Source of the DNA: Streptomyces cavernae
GTDB lineage: Bacteria; Actinomycetota; Actinomycetes; Streptomycetales; Streptomycetaceae
Length of the DNA stretch: 64,000 nt
Direction of reading: 5' to 3'
Assembly: GCF_004023625.1 (NCBI RefSeq)
Contig: NZ_RPDJ01000031.1
Coordinates: 1 to 64,000 of the forward strand
Positions within the stretch are counted from its first letter, which is position 1. Every line of letters begins with the position of its first letter. The position numbers and the translations under genes were made by a program. A model generated the notes under the pieces. That model did no database searches, was not told where the DNA came from, and worked only from the letters and a program-made list of their open reading frames with translations. This document shows, in pieces, positions 1 through 7,987 of the stretch.

Positions 1-242
1 TACCGCACGAAGATCATGAACAGGGCCAGTGACGGGATCGAGTACAGCACGTTGGCCACGGTCAGAGTCGGCGGGTAGAGCCATCTCCAGCGGTGGCAGA
101 GCATGCCCAGCGGCACCGAGATGATCAACCCGAACAGCACCGGTAGCAGACCCAGTTGGAGGTGGACACCGGTGTAATGGGCCAACTCGCCGACATGGTC
201 GCCGATCCAGTCCCACCGGACCAGCGGCTCCCCGTCACTCAT
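1..242 (-). CDS. Betaine/choline-type ABC transporter permease, N-terminal part
   Basis: Inner-membrane permease of an OpuB/ProW-type importer, cut by the left edge so that only about 80 N-terminal residues remain. After a short soluble start (MSDGEPLVRWDWIG) come hydrophobic segments and the region LGMLCHRWRWLYPP, typical of quaternary-amine permeases. Its ATG overlaps the stop of the upstream ATPase by 8 nt (ATGAGTGA), so the two are translationally coupled. The substrate is inferred from the family: glycine betaine, choline, carnitine or another trimethylammonium compound. The neighbouring catabolic genes make ergothioneine an attractive candidate. Confidence 0.85.
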   Translation of the reverse strand, partial: MSDGEPLVRWDWIGDHVGELAHYTGVHLQLGLLPVLFGLIISVPLGMLCHRWRWLYPPTLTVANVLYSIPSLALFMIFVR

Positions 243-1443
243 CGCTCATCACCGCCCGTGTCGCCGTGCCCCCGTCGCCTGTGACCACCGCGCTCGCGGC
301 CGCCTCGCCCGTGACCGCCTCGTCGGTTACGGTCTCGTCCCTGGCCGCGTCATCCCTGGCCATCGCGGCGGCCAGCTCCTGCGCGTCCGTGACACCGACG
401 ACCGCGCCCGCGCCGTCCACCGCCACCGCAAGCCCGGACGGCGACAGGAGCGCCGCGTCGAGGGCGGCTCGCCCCGAGTCGCCGACGAGGCTGAACGTGT
501 GGCCGAGCGGTATCAGCGTCGCGTCCGCGAGCGTGCCGCTGTCGGGCAGTTCGGCGACGGCGGCCCAGCCGAGCGGCCGCCGGTCCGTGTCGACGACGAG
601 CACCCAGGGCTTGTCCGCCGACCCGGCCCGCACTTCGGGGACGGAAGTGGTGTCGGGCAGCACCGGACCGTCGCGCAGCGGCACATCGGCCGCGTTGACG
701 AACGACAGCCGGCGAATACCGCGGTCCCGTCCGACGAAATCGGCCACGAACTCGTCGGCGGGCCGGGCGAGCAGCCTCTCCGGAGTGTCGAACTGCGCGA
801 GTATGCCGCCGGTTTGGAACACCGCGATGTTGTCGCCGAGCTTGATCGCTTCGTCGATGTCGTGGGTGACGAACACGATCGTCTTGTGCAGCTCCTTCTG
901 CAGCCGGATGAACTCCGCCTGCAACTCCCCCCGGACGATGGGATCGACGGCGCTGAACGGCTCGTCCATCAGCAGCACCGGCGGATCGGCTCCCAACGCC
1001 CTGGCCACCCCGACCCGCTGCTGCTGCCCGCCGGAGAGCTGGTACGGATAGCGCTTGGCCATCTCGCCCGGCAGCCCCACCAGTTCCAGCAGTTCCGCCG
1101 CCCGCGCCCGCGCCTTCTTCCGGCCCCAGCCGAGCAGCAGCGGCACGGTCGCGATGTTGTCCAGGACCGTCCGGTGCGGGAACAGCCCGGCGTGCTGGAT
1201 CACATAGCCGATGCCACGGCGGAGCTCGGGGGCGTCGACCTCCCTGATGTCCCGGCCGCGCAGGCTCACCGTCCCGGTCGTCGGCTCCACCATGCGGTTG
1301 GCCATGCGCAGGGTCGTGGTCTTGCCACAGCCCGAGGGACCCACCAGGACCGTGATGCCGCCCTCGGGAAACTCGAGGGACAAGTCGTCCACGGCGTTTG
1401 TGCCGTTCGGGTACTTCTTGCTCACCGCATCGAATCTGATCAA
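235..1443 (-). CDS. ATP-binding protein of betaine/choline-type ABC importer (OpuBA/ProV-like)
   Basis: 402-aa cytoplasmic ATPase powering uptake of a quaternary amine. Visible motifs: Walker A GPSGCGKTT, signature LSGGQQQR, Walker B VLLMDEP and the switch histidine in FVTHD. The last ~130 residues look like a degenerate CBS regulatory region, as in osmolyte ATPases (OpuCA/ProV) and in the ergothioneine importer ATPase EgtV. A TTG start is chosen because AAGGGG lies just upstream and no ATG fits the conserved start IRFDAVSKKY. First gene of a minus-strand operon with the overlapping permease. Substrate not provable from sequence. Confidence 0.9.
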   Translation of the reverse strand: MIRFDAVSKKYPNGTNAVDDLSLEFPEGGITVLVGPSGCGKTTTLRMANRMVEPTTGTVSLRGRDIREVDAPELRRGIGYVIQHAGLFPHRTVLDNIATVPLLLGWGRKKARARAAELLELVGLPGEMAKRYPYQLSGGQQQRVGVARALGADPPVLLMDEPFSAVDPIVRGELQAEFIRLQKELHKTIVFVTHDIDEAIKLGDNIAVFQTGGILAQFDTPERLLARPADEFVADFVGRDRGIRRLSFVNAADVPLRDGPVLPDTTSVPEVRAGSADKPWVLVVDTDRRPLGWAAVAELPDSGTLADATLIPLGHTFSLVGDSGRAALDAALLSPSGLAVAVDGAGAVVGVTDAQELAAAMARDDAARDETVTDEAVTGEAAASAVVTGDGGTATRAVMSDE

Positions 1444-1594
1444 GGCTGCCCCTTAACCGGCTGCATATTGTCATTCAGAGTCGTGGGTGAATGAATGGCC
1501 GTCAATGCTTTGGCGTAAAGGGCACGTTACGTTCGCCGAGCGAAGCCCAGAAAATGTCGGGATGTGAGCCATCTGCGAGCTATGTGCCGGGCCG

Positions 1595-1720
1595 TTCGTT
1601 TAGTCAGCGACCCGGGACTAAAGTCCCGGGCTTGCACAACGGGCGCCACTGGCTGTGGTGCTGCGTTTGCGTCCTGTCCCACGCCCTCGTTCGGGAGGTG
1701 GGTCTGGGGCGGTTGACTGC
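1595..1720 (-). ncRNA. Candidate right end / omega (re)RNA of the TnpB element
   Basis: The 3' end of tnpB runs into a perfect hairpin with 9-bp arms CCCGGGACT/AGTCCCGGG (1611-1630), and the tnpB stop lies inside it. In IS200/IS605 and IS607 elements the guide RNA scaffold overlaps the 3' end of tnpB and ends at such a terminal hairpin. The extent given is approximate, and the boundary on the low-coordinate side (about 1595) is not defined by a visible repeat. Confidence 0.5.
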
Positions 1721-2856
1721 GCCCCGCTTCGCCACAACTGCCACGCTCTCGCGCGAATGTTGCGGGAGCTGTTCCGGTCTGCGTGATCAACGAATCCGCA
1801 GGACCGGCACGCGAACCAGGCCTGTGAAACCCGGTTCGCCTTGTCGATGTGCCCGCATTCGGCGCAGGTCCGGGAGGTGTACGCCGGATCGACGTACACC
1901 ACCGGCACCCCTGCCTTGCGGGCCTTGTACGCGATGAACTGCCCCAGCTGGGCGAAGGCCCAGCTGTGCAGGGTGGCCCGTTGGGGCTTGCGAAGCCGTA
2001 CCCGTTCGCGGATGCCCGTCAGGTCCTCCAGGGCGATTCCGCGACCGGTGCGTTCAGCCTCGGCCACCACATGTTTCGCGATCTTGTGGTTGATGTCCTT
2101 GGCCCGCCGCGCCTCCTTGCAGCGCCGCTTCTTCAGTCGGCGCTTGGCGGACGGGGTGTTCTTCTTCTGCAGCTTGGTGCGCAGCTTCCGTTCCCGGACC
2201 CGGACTCGGTTCAGTTCACGCCCGGCCATGATCTCGCCGTCGGACGTGGTGGCAATGTTCACGATGCCCAAGTCGATGCCGAGGAAGTCCACAAGGTCGG
2301 TGTTCAGCGGTGCTTCGGGCACCTCACAGGTGGCCAGCAGAAACCACATGCCCTCCCGGTGCACCAGGTCGGACTCGCCCTTGCGGTACAGGGCCAGGGT
2401 GGCCATCTGCTCCGGTGACGAGGTGAACGCCACGTCCTTGATCCGCCCGGCAGTCGTCCAGATCGAGACCCGGCGCTGGTCGATCTGCCAGGACAGCATC
2501 CGGTCGTCGTAGGGCTGCGCACCCTCCGGGCGGAAGGTGACCGGCTTCTCCACCGCCCTGCGGTAGCGCTTCGAGCCCGGCCTGCCCAGGTTCCCGGCCC
2601 TCAGGTTGGCCTTCAGCGTCGCGTACGCGTCGCAGGTCTTCTTGATGACGTGCTGGGCGGCCTGCGCCCCCAGCCCCCAGCGGGCCTTGATCTGACGGTA
2701 GGTGTGCTCGCGCAGCGCGAAGTTGCTCTTCACGTCCTTCTCGAACGCCACGCCGCTGGCCCAGGTGGCCGCTTCGTTGCAGGCGCGCAGGGTCGCCTCC
2801 AGCGCCGCCGCCTGCACGGGCGTCGGCAGCAGTCTGACCTGCATCACCAGCTTCAC
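1618..2856 (-). CDS. tnpB: TnpB RNA-guided nuclease of an IS200/IS605-type element
   Basis: 412-aa TnpB with an intact RuvC-like catalytic set: Asp195 in GIDLGI, Glu277 in IALEDL and Asp360 in DHADRNSSRN. A zinc finger lies between the last two (Cys331, Cys334, Cys350, Cys353). A GTG start gives the N-terminus MKLVMQVRLLPT; an ATG four codons later is the alternative. No tnpA lies beside it, so the element is non-autonomous and would need a transposase in trans. The protein looks full-length and probably functional. Known TnpB proteins use a guide RNA encoded at their own 3' end to cut the donor site, aiding retention. It sits between the ABC importer and the amidohydrolase and probably inserted there. 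Confidence 0.93.
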   Translation of the reverse strand: MKLVMQVRLLPTPVQAAALEATLRACNEAATWASGVAFEKDVKSNFALREHTYRQIKARWGLGAQAAQHVIKKTCDAYATLKANLRAGNLGRPGSKRYRRAVEKPVTFRPEGAQPYDDRMLSWQIDQRRVSIWTTAGRIKDVAFTSSPEQMATLALYRKGESDLVHREGMWFLLATCEVPEAPLNTDLVDFLGIDLGIVNIATTSDGEIMAGRELNRVRVRERKLRTKLQKKNTPSAKRRLKKRRCKEARRAKDINHKIAKHVVAEAERTGRGIALEDLTGIRERVRLRKPQRATLHSWAFAQLGQFIAYKARKAGVPVVYVDPAYTSRTCAECGHIDKANRVSQAWFACRSCGFVDHADRNSSRNIRARAWQLWRSGAQSTAPDPPPERGRGTGRKRSTTASGARCASPGL

Positions 2857-2909
2857 GATTCACGAAACCTACACGCGCGTACGACTGCCCACCGTATGTT
2901 CACCCCACG

Positions 2910-2925
2910 TCACCCGACCGGGTGA
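2910..2925. repeat. Small palindrome, possible left-end hairpin of the TnpB element
   Basis: A perfect 16-nt palindrome TCACCCGACCGGGTGA lies 54 nt upstream of the tnpB start. IS200/IS605-type ends carry subterminal hairpins, so this may mark the left end. No matching target motif was identified. Confidence 0.35.
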
Positions 2926-2966
2926 ACCCGCCACCGTGTGGCACAGCACCGGCTCAGCCGGACACG

Positions 2967-2993
2967 ATGCTCGGCCGCTTCGCGGCCGAGCAT
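2967..2993. terminator. Strong 12-bp hairpin between the TnpB element and the amidohydrolase
   Basis: Arms ATGCTCGGCCGC and GCGGCCGAGCAT around a 3-nt TTC loop. There is no U-tract, which is common for Streptomyces terminators. It lies in the 316-nt gap between the two divergent genes and could equally be an IS-end structure. Nothing else recognisable was seen in this gap beyond the two hairpins. Confidence 0.4.
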
Positions 2994-3172
2994 GCACAAG
3001 CGATACCGCGGCGCTCCACGCCGCGACCACGAGGATGCGATTCCACTCTGAAGTTCCTCGCAAGAATCTGCTGAACCGGTCCACTGATTGCGGTTCAGTT
3101 GACCGTCAGTGAGAAGGTCAGTGGCTGGGTTCAGTGAAGTGACTCCGGCGGGACCTTCCGGGGAGGAGTGTC

Positions 3173-4072
3173 GTGACCAACGTCGACGTGCACCAACACC
3201 TGTGGAGTCCCTCCCTTGTGGCGGCCCTGCGAGCACGGCGCGAACACCCCTTCCTGGACGGTTGGACCCTCCACACCGACGGTGAGCCGCCCTATGAGGT
3301 CTCTCCCGCCGACCACGACATCGCCCGTCGTGCCGAGCTCGCCGCCGCCGACGGCCTCGGCCGGGCGCTCGTCTCGCTGTCCTCCCCGCTCGGACTGGAG
3401 TGGCTGCCCTCCGATGAGGCACAGCCGCTGCTCGACGCCTACCACGAGGGCGCGGTTGCACTGCCCGAGCCCTTCGGGGCCTGGGCCGCCGCCTGCGTCC
3501 GGGACATCGACGCCGACGCGACGGCCGCCGCACTCGACCTGGGATTCGCCGGCCTGCAGCTCCCGGCGAACGCTCTGGGCGACGCGACCGGTTACGCGCG
3601 CTGCGCGCCGCTGCTCGATGTGCTCGAGTCGCGCGGCCTTCCACTGTTCGTCCACCCGGGCCCCGCGACCGGCGGGCCCGCGGAGCCCGGCTGGTGGCCG
3701 GCGCTGGTCCCCTACGTCCAGCAGATGCACGCCGCCTGGTTCGCCTTCCGGGCCTTCGGCCGGACGCGCCATCCCCGCCTGCGGGTGTGCTTCGCGCTGC
3801 TGGCCGGTCTCGCCCCGCTGCACGGGGAGCGCCTCGCCGCCCGTGGCGGCGGCAGGGGGGAGGTGGATCCGGACGTGTTCGTCGAGACGTCCTCGTACGG
3901 GCCGCGCGCCGTCGACGCGGTCGTCCGCGCCCTCGGTGTCGATGTCATCGTCCAGGGCACAGACCGGCCCTACGCCGAGCCGCCGCGGTGCCCCGCCTTC
4001 GGCCTGGGCGAAGCCGCGGAGCACGCCTTCCGCGTCGCCAATCCGCGTCGTCTCCTCACCGGAACGGAATGA
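3173..4072 (+). CDS. Amidohydrolase-family (Amidohydro_2-like) metal hydrolase
   Basis: 299-aa TIM-barrel-type hydrolase. It starts with the metal-binding HxH (His7 and His9 in DVHQHLW), has a further candidate ligand in FVHPGP, and the late QGTDRP matches the GTDYP catalytic Asp region. GTG start with GGGGAGGA in front. The family hydrolyses or decarboxylates ring or amide substrates. First gene of a two-gene plus-strand unit, 6 nt before a cupin. In the proposed imidazole-betaine pathway it could open the imidazolone or hydantoin ring after the urocanase step; that role is inference. It is not closely imidazolonepropionase-like in length or motifs. Confidence 0.82.
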   Translation: MTNVDVHQHLWSPSLVAALRARREHPFLDGWTLHTDGEPPYEVSPADHDIARRAELAAADGLGRALVSLSSPLGLEWLPSDEAQPLLDAYHEGAVALPEPFGAWAAACVRDIDADATAAALDLGFAGLQLPANALGDATGYARCAPLLDVLESRGLPLFVHPGPATGGPAEPGWWPALVPYVQQMHAAWFAFRAFGRTRHPRLRVCFALLAGLAPLHGERLAARGGGRGEVDPDVFVETSSYGPRAVDAVVRALGVDVIVQGTDRPYAEPPRCPAFGLGEAAEHAFRVANPRRLLTGTE

Positions 4073-4078
4073 TCACCC

Positions 4079-4573
4079 ATGCCTCTCGAAGCCCTGCCCG
4101 CGCAGTGCCTTGGCAAGCAGGAACTGCGGGATCTCGTCGACGCACTGGCAGACCAACCGGAGATGTGGCGTCACCACGTCGCCTGGTCCACCGGGAAACG
4201 GCACTACGCGTCGCTGCACCGGGACGAGTTCGTCGACGTGTGGCTGCTGTGCTGGACCCCGCAGAGCGACACCGGCTGGCACGACCACGACGTCTCCTCC
4301 GGCGCCGTACGAGTCGTCGAGGGCGCCCTGAAGGAGTGCAACCCGCGCATCGGCGGCGCCCACCTGGAGACCGTCGTGTCAGAGGGCGTGTCCTTCTGCT
4401 TCGGCCCCGAGCACATCCACCGGCTCGTCGGCGCCACCGACCGGAGCGTCTCCATCCATGCCTACTCGCCACCGCTGTGGCGGCTCGGCCAGTACTCCAT
4501 CGACGACGGTGTGCTGCGCCGGCTCTCGGTCAGCTACGCCGACGAGCTGCGCCCCCTCGACGAGGTGGCATAG
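4079..4573 (+). CDS. Cysteine-dioxygenase-family cupin (thiol dioxygenase-like), copy 1
   Basis: 164-aa single cupin. The iron site is seen as WHDHD (His68, His70) and a later EHIHR (His112/His114), followed by AYSPPLWRLGQY, a block typical of bacterial cysteine/3-mercaptopropionate dioxygenases. Such enzymes add O2 to a thiol to give a sulfinate. ATG start, 6 nt after the amidohydrolase stop, so co-transcribed. A second cupin with the same ligand pattern closes the cluster at 9578. Two thiol dioxygenases beside a lyase and a urocanase suggest a sulfur-bearing substrate. Substrate unknown. Confidence 0.82.
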   Translation: MPLEALPAQCLGKQELRDLVDALADQPEMWRHHVAWSTGKRHYASLHRDEFVDVWLLCWTPQSDTGWHDHDVSSGAVRVVEGALKECNPRIGGAHLETVVSEGVSFCFGPEHIHRLVGATDRSVSIHAYSPPLWRLGQYSIDDGVLRRLSVSYADELRPLDEVA

Positions 4574-4582
4574 GCGACGGTC

Positions 4583-6232
4583 TCATCCCAGATCGACGCC
4601 ACACTCCCGGGCCTTGCGGGTGGCCTCGTCGTATCCGGCGTCCGCGTAGCGGGCCACACCCAGCGCCGGGTCGGTCCAGAACACCCGGCGGATCTTGCGT
4701 TCCGCGAGTTCGCTGCCGTCGGCGACCACCGTGAGGCCCGTGTGGATGCTCCGGCCCACCCCGACGCCGCCGCCGTTGCCGACGGAGACCCAGGAGGCGC
4801 CCTGGGCGGCGTTGAGCAGCGCGGCCAGGACGGGCCAGTCGGCGATGGCGTCGCTGCCGTCGAGCATTCCCTCGGTCTCCCGGGACGGCGAGGCGACGGC
4901 AGCGGGGTCCATGTGGTCCCGGCCGAGGGCCAGCGGGCCGATCTCGCCGCGCCGGACGAGTTCGTTGAGCCGCAGGCCCACCGCATGCCGTTCGCCGAGT
5001 CCGAGCCAGCAGATGCGGGCAGGCAGTCCCTGCCGGGCGACCCGGGCGCGGGCCAGCGTGAACCAGCGCTCCAGCGACGCCGTACCGACCACCTCGAGCA
5101 CGGCGTCTTCGCTGCGGCGCAGATCCGCAGGGTCACCGCTGAGGCACACCCAGCGGTACGGACCGACCCCGCGCGCGAAGATCGGGCGCACGTACTCGGC
5201 CACGAATCCGGGCAGTTCGCCGGCGCGGCCGGCTCCGGCCGCCACCGCCTGCGCCCGCAGGTTGTTGCCGTACTCGAAGACGACCGACCCACGCTCGCGC
5301 AGCGCCAGCAAGGCGTTCGCGTGCGCGCGCAACGACGCCTGTACGGCGCTGCGATAGGCGGCCCGGTCCAGGCCCTCGGAGCGCGCCTCGTCCGGCGTGT
5401 ACCCGACAGGCACATAGCCGTGGTCGAGGTCGTGCGCGGCCGTCTGATCGGTCGCGATGTCGACGGCGACGCCGTCCGCCACCAGCCTCGGCAGGATCTC
5501 GGAGACGTTGCCGACGAGCGCGATGGCGGCGGGGTCGGACGATCCGGTGAGGTCGGCGACGGCCGCGCCGTAGTCGGGCGCGATGCGGTCGACCCAGCCC
5601 GCGTCGAGTCGGCGCTGCGCGCGCTCGGGGTCGACCTCGACGATCAGGCCCCGGCCGCCCAGATTGGCGATGGCCAGACCCTGCGCACCGCCCATTCCGC
5701 CCAGCCCGGCCGTGACCACCCGCCGGCCGGCGAGCGTGCCGCCGAAGTGACGGCGGGCGATGGCCGCGAACGTCTCATGGGTGAACCCGAGGATGCCCTG
5801 AGTCCCGATGTAGAACCAGGACGCGGCCGTCATCTGGCCGTACATGGTGAGCCCTGCGTCCTCCAGCCGACGGAACTCCGCCTCGCCCGACCAGGCGGGC
5901 ACGACCATCGCGGTCGAGATCAGCACCCGCGGCGCGTCCGGGTGCGTCGGCAGCACCGCCACGGGCTTGCCGGACTGCACGAGCAAGGTCTCGGCGGTGC
6001 CGAGCCGTTCGAGGGCGGCGACGATCGCGTCGTACGCCGCCCAGGAGCGGGCAGCCCGTCCGCGACCGCCGTAGACGACGAGCCGGGCGGAGTCCTCGGC
6101 GACGGCTGGATCGAGCGTGTTGAGGAAGCAGCGCAGCACCCCCTCCTGCTCCCACCCGCGGCAGCGCAGCTCGGTACCGGTCGGCGCCGGGGCGCCGAGT
6201 CTTTCCTCGGTTGAGGCGTTGATTGGATCCAT
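4583..6232 (-). CDS. hutU: Urocanate hydratase-family protein; candidate thiourocanate hydratase
   Basis: 549-aa cytosolic NAD+-dependent hydratase, normal length for urocanase. Conserved blocks include MYGQMTAASWFYIGTQGI, VTAGLGGMGGAQ (dinucleotide site), DQTAAHD, and LPARICWLG with Cys408 matching the active-site cysteine. It departs from the canonical family where SIHHGGGVGMG is expected: here it is SVGNGGGVGVG, with Gly485-Asn486 replacing the two histidines. The start ATG has no ribosome site and lies inside a palindrome, so the message is probably leaderless. It faces the GntR gene across 22 nt. Paired with a MIO-less lyase rather than HutH, it may hydrate thiourocanate or another urocanate analogue. 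Confidence 0.88.
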   Translation of the reverse strand: MDPINASTEERLGAPAPTGTELRCRGWEQEGVLRCFLNTLDPAVAEDSARLVVYGGRGRAARSWAAYDAIVAALERLGTAETLLVQSGKPVAVLPTHPDAPRVLISTAMVVPAWSGEAEFRRLEDAGLTMYGQMTAASWFYIGTQGILGFTHETFAAIARRHFGGTLAGRRVVTAGLGGMGGAQGLAIANLGGRGLIVEVDPERAQRRLDAGWVDRIAPDYGAAVADLTGSSDPAAIALVGNVSEILPRLVADGVAVDIATDQTAAHDLDHGYVPVGYTPDEARSEGLDRAAYRSAVQASLRAHANALLALRERGSVVFEYGNNLRAQAVAAGAGRAGELPGFVAEYVRPIFARGVGPYRWVCLSGDPADLRRSEDAVLEVVGTASLERWFTLARARVARQGLPARICWLGLGERHAVGLRLNELVRRGEIGPLALGRDHMDPAAVASPSRETEGMLDGSDAIADWPVLAALLNAAQGASWVSVGNGGGVGVGRSIHTGLTVVADGSELAERKIRRVFWTDPALGVARYADAGYDEATRKARECGVDLG

Positions 6233-6248
6233 GTATCCAATCTAGTAT
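6222..6248. promoter_or_regulatory. Shared divergent promoter/operator of the urocanase-like and gntR genes
   Basis: A perfect inverted repeat ATTGGAT-N6-ATCCAAT spans 6222-6241 and contains the urocanase-like start codon. The motif GGATAC recurs beside it. Facing -10-like hexamers TAGTAT (6243-6248, plus) and TAGATT (minus) each end 6 nt before the respective ATG, which fits leaderless transcription in both directions. The size and symmetry fit an FCD-type GntR dimer, so autoregulation by the adjacent gene is likely. Confidence 0.6.
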
Positions 6249-6254
6249 CCGAGC

Positions 6255-6977
6255 ATGTGCCCGTCACCACCATCCGCCCGGGGTGAGACGCTCGCGGTCG
6301 CGAGCCTCGCCGACGAGATCGCCTACCGGCTGCGCGCCGACATCCTCGACGGGCGGCTGCCGTTCGGCGCCCGCCTCCAGCACGAGGAGCTGGCGGCTCG
6401 CTTCGGGGTCAGCCGGACGCCCATCCGCGAGGCGCTGCGCAAGTTGCAGGCCCTCAACCTCGTCGAGCTGACACCCAACCGTGGCGCGACGGTGCGCGCC
6501 CCGTCCCGGGCGGAACTCGTCGAGGTCTACGAACTCCGCGCCGAACTCGAGGGCTTCGCGTGCGCGCTCGCGTGCGACCGCGCCTCCGCCGAGGATCTGG
6601 ACGAATTGGAGCGGACGCAGGAACGGCTCACCGAAGCCGTCGCCACGGCCGGGCGAATGGAAGACGCGGAGCTCGACGCGGCCGTGACGGACGCGAACAA
6701 CGCCTTCCACGGTCTGATCCACGAGGCCGCGTGCAACAGGCGCCTGGCCGAGTCCATCGAAGCTCTGCAGCATGTCTTCCCCCGCGACTCGGTCTGGCGG
6801 GTCATCGCGCACGACGAGACGGCTCTGACGACCATGAACGTGCGGGAGCACCAGGCCATCGCCGCCGCACTCCGCGCCCGCACACCGGACGCCGCGCGTA
6901 CGGCGATGCGCGACCACGTCCGCGCCGCCGGTGAGATCCTGCTCGCTCACCTCGACGACCAGAAGTTCTGGGGATGA
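6255..6977 (+). CDS. GntR-family transcriptional regulator (FadR/FCD subfamily)
   Basis: 240 aa. The N-terminal winged helix-turn-helix has LPFGARLQHEELAARF and VSRTPIREALRKLQ (about residues 30-70), followed by an all-helical FCD ligand domain with ELRAELEG and the metal-site-like histidine in NAFHGLIHE. The first ATG is used; the gene is probably leaderless because the -10-like TAGTAT ends 6 nt before it. It shares an operator with the divergent urocanase-like gene and overlaps the next gene by ATGA. Probably the local regulator of the catabolic cluster, with a pathway intermediate (a carboxylic acid) as effector. Confidence 0.92.
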   Translation: MCPSPPSARGETLAVASLADEIAYRLRADILDGRLPFGARLQHEELAARFGVSRTPIREALRKLQALNLVELTPNRGATVRAPSRAELVEVYELRAELEGFACALACDRASAEDLDELERTQERLTEAVATAGRMEDAELDAAVTDANNAFHGLIHEAACNRRLAESIEALQHVFPRDSVWRVIAHDETALTTMNVREHQAIAAALRARTPDAARTAMRDHVRAAGEILLAHLDDQKFWG

Positions 6978-7987
6978 GCGCCCCCACCGGCCGGGTGCTG
7001 GTCGTCGGCGGCGGCGCCATGGCCACCGGCATCGCCGCCCGCCTCGCCGCCGCGGGGATCGAGACCGTCGTGCTCGTCCGGCGCGCGGAGGCGGCCGCGG
7101 CGACCCGGGACGAGATCGCCCGGCGGGTCGGAAGGCTCGTCGCAATCGGCGAGGCATCCCCGGGACCGGCACCGACATCGGCACCAGGACCGGCACCGAC
7201 ATCGGCACCCTCACCCTCACCCTCACCCTCACCCGCAGAACGGTCGGGGATATGCGCGACGGTTCTGGTCGGTGAGGCACCGGGGCCGTTCGCGCTGGCC
7301 GTGGAGTCGATAGCCGAGGACGTGGAGGCGAAGCGCGTCGCCCTGGCATGGGCCGAGGCGCTGGTCGCCGACGACGGAATCGTGGCGACCAACACATCGT
7401 CACTCCGGCTCGCGGATCTCGCCGACGGCCTGGCGCGTCCTGAACGCTTCGCCGGCTGGCACTGGTTCAACCCGGCCGAACTCGTGCCGCTCGTCGAGGT
7501 GACAGGCGGGCCGCTCACGGCGCCGGACACCCTGGAGCGGCTTGCCTCGCTCTCGCGGGCTATCGGCAAGCAGCCGATCACGCTCCGTCGCGACCACACG
7601 GGCTTCGTGGCCAACCGGCTGCAGTACGCGCTGCTGCGCGAGGCCTACGCGCTGGTCGAGGAGGGCGTCTGCGGCGTGGAGGACGTCGACCGGGCCGTCG
7701 TCAGTGGTCTCGGCGCGCGCTGGGCCGCGATCGGTCCGTTCGCGGCCATGGACGCGGCGGGACTCGATGTCCATGAAGCCGTCGCCGAGCAGCTGTTCCC
7801 TCAGCTCTCCCGCTCGACCGAGGTGCCGGCGCTGCTTCGTCGGGTCCGCCGCAGCGGTGCGACGGGGATGAAGGGCGGTCGTGGCCTGCTGGGCGACTAC
7901 CCGCCCGGCGCCGCGCAGGAGGTCGCCGCGCGAAGGGACGCGCTGCTCGCCCTGCTGGCCGGAGCCGGGCGGGGGGCCGGGGCATGA
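6974..7987 (+). CDS. 3-hydroxyacyl-CoA dehydrogenase-family oxidoreductase
   Basis: 337 aa, NAD-binding Rossmann fold at the N-terminus (VLVVGGGAMATGIAARLAAAG). The catalytic-region motifs NTSSL, GWHWFNP and DHTGFVANRL follow, and the C-terminal helical domain contains TGMKGGRG. The family includes hydroxybutyryl-CoA, L-gulonate and L-carnitine dehydrogenases. Odd: a Pro/Ser/Ala low-complexity insert at about residues 57-84 (7150-7230), built from GPAPTSA and SPSP units. It lies in the Rossmann domain where a conserved strand-helix would be expected. ATGA overlaps at both ends put it in one operon with gntR and the lyase-like gene. Its place in the pathway is unknown. Confidence 0.88.
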   Translation: MSAPTGRVLVVGGGAMATGIAARLAAAGIETVVLVRRAEAAAATRDEIARRVGRLVAIGEASPGPAPTSAPGPAPTSAPSPSPSPSPAERSGICATVLVGEAPGPFALAVESIAEDVEAKRVALAWAEALVADDGIVATNTSSLRLADLADGLARPERFAGWHWFNPAELVPLVEVTGGPLTAPDTLERLASLSRAIGKQPITLRRDHTGFVANRLQYALLREAYALVEEGVCGVEDVDRAVVSGLGARWAAIGPFAAMDAAGLDVHEAVAEQLFPQLSRSTEVPALLRRVRRSGATGMKGGRGLLGDYPPGAAQEVAARRDALLALLAGAGRGAGA

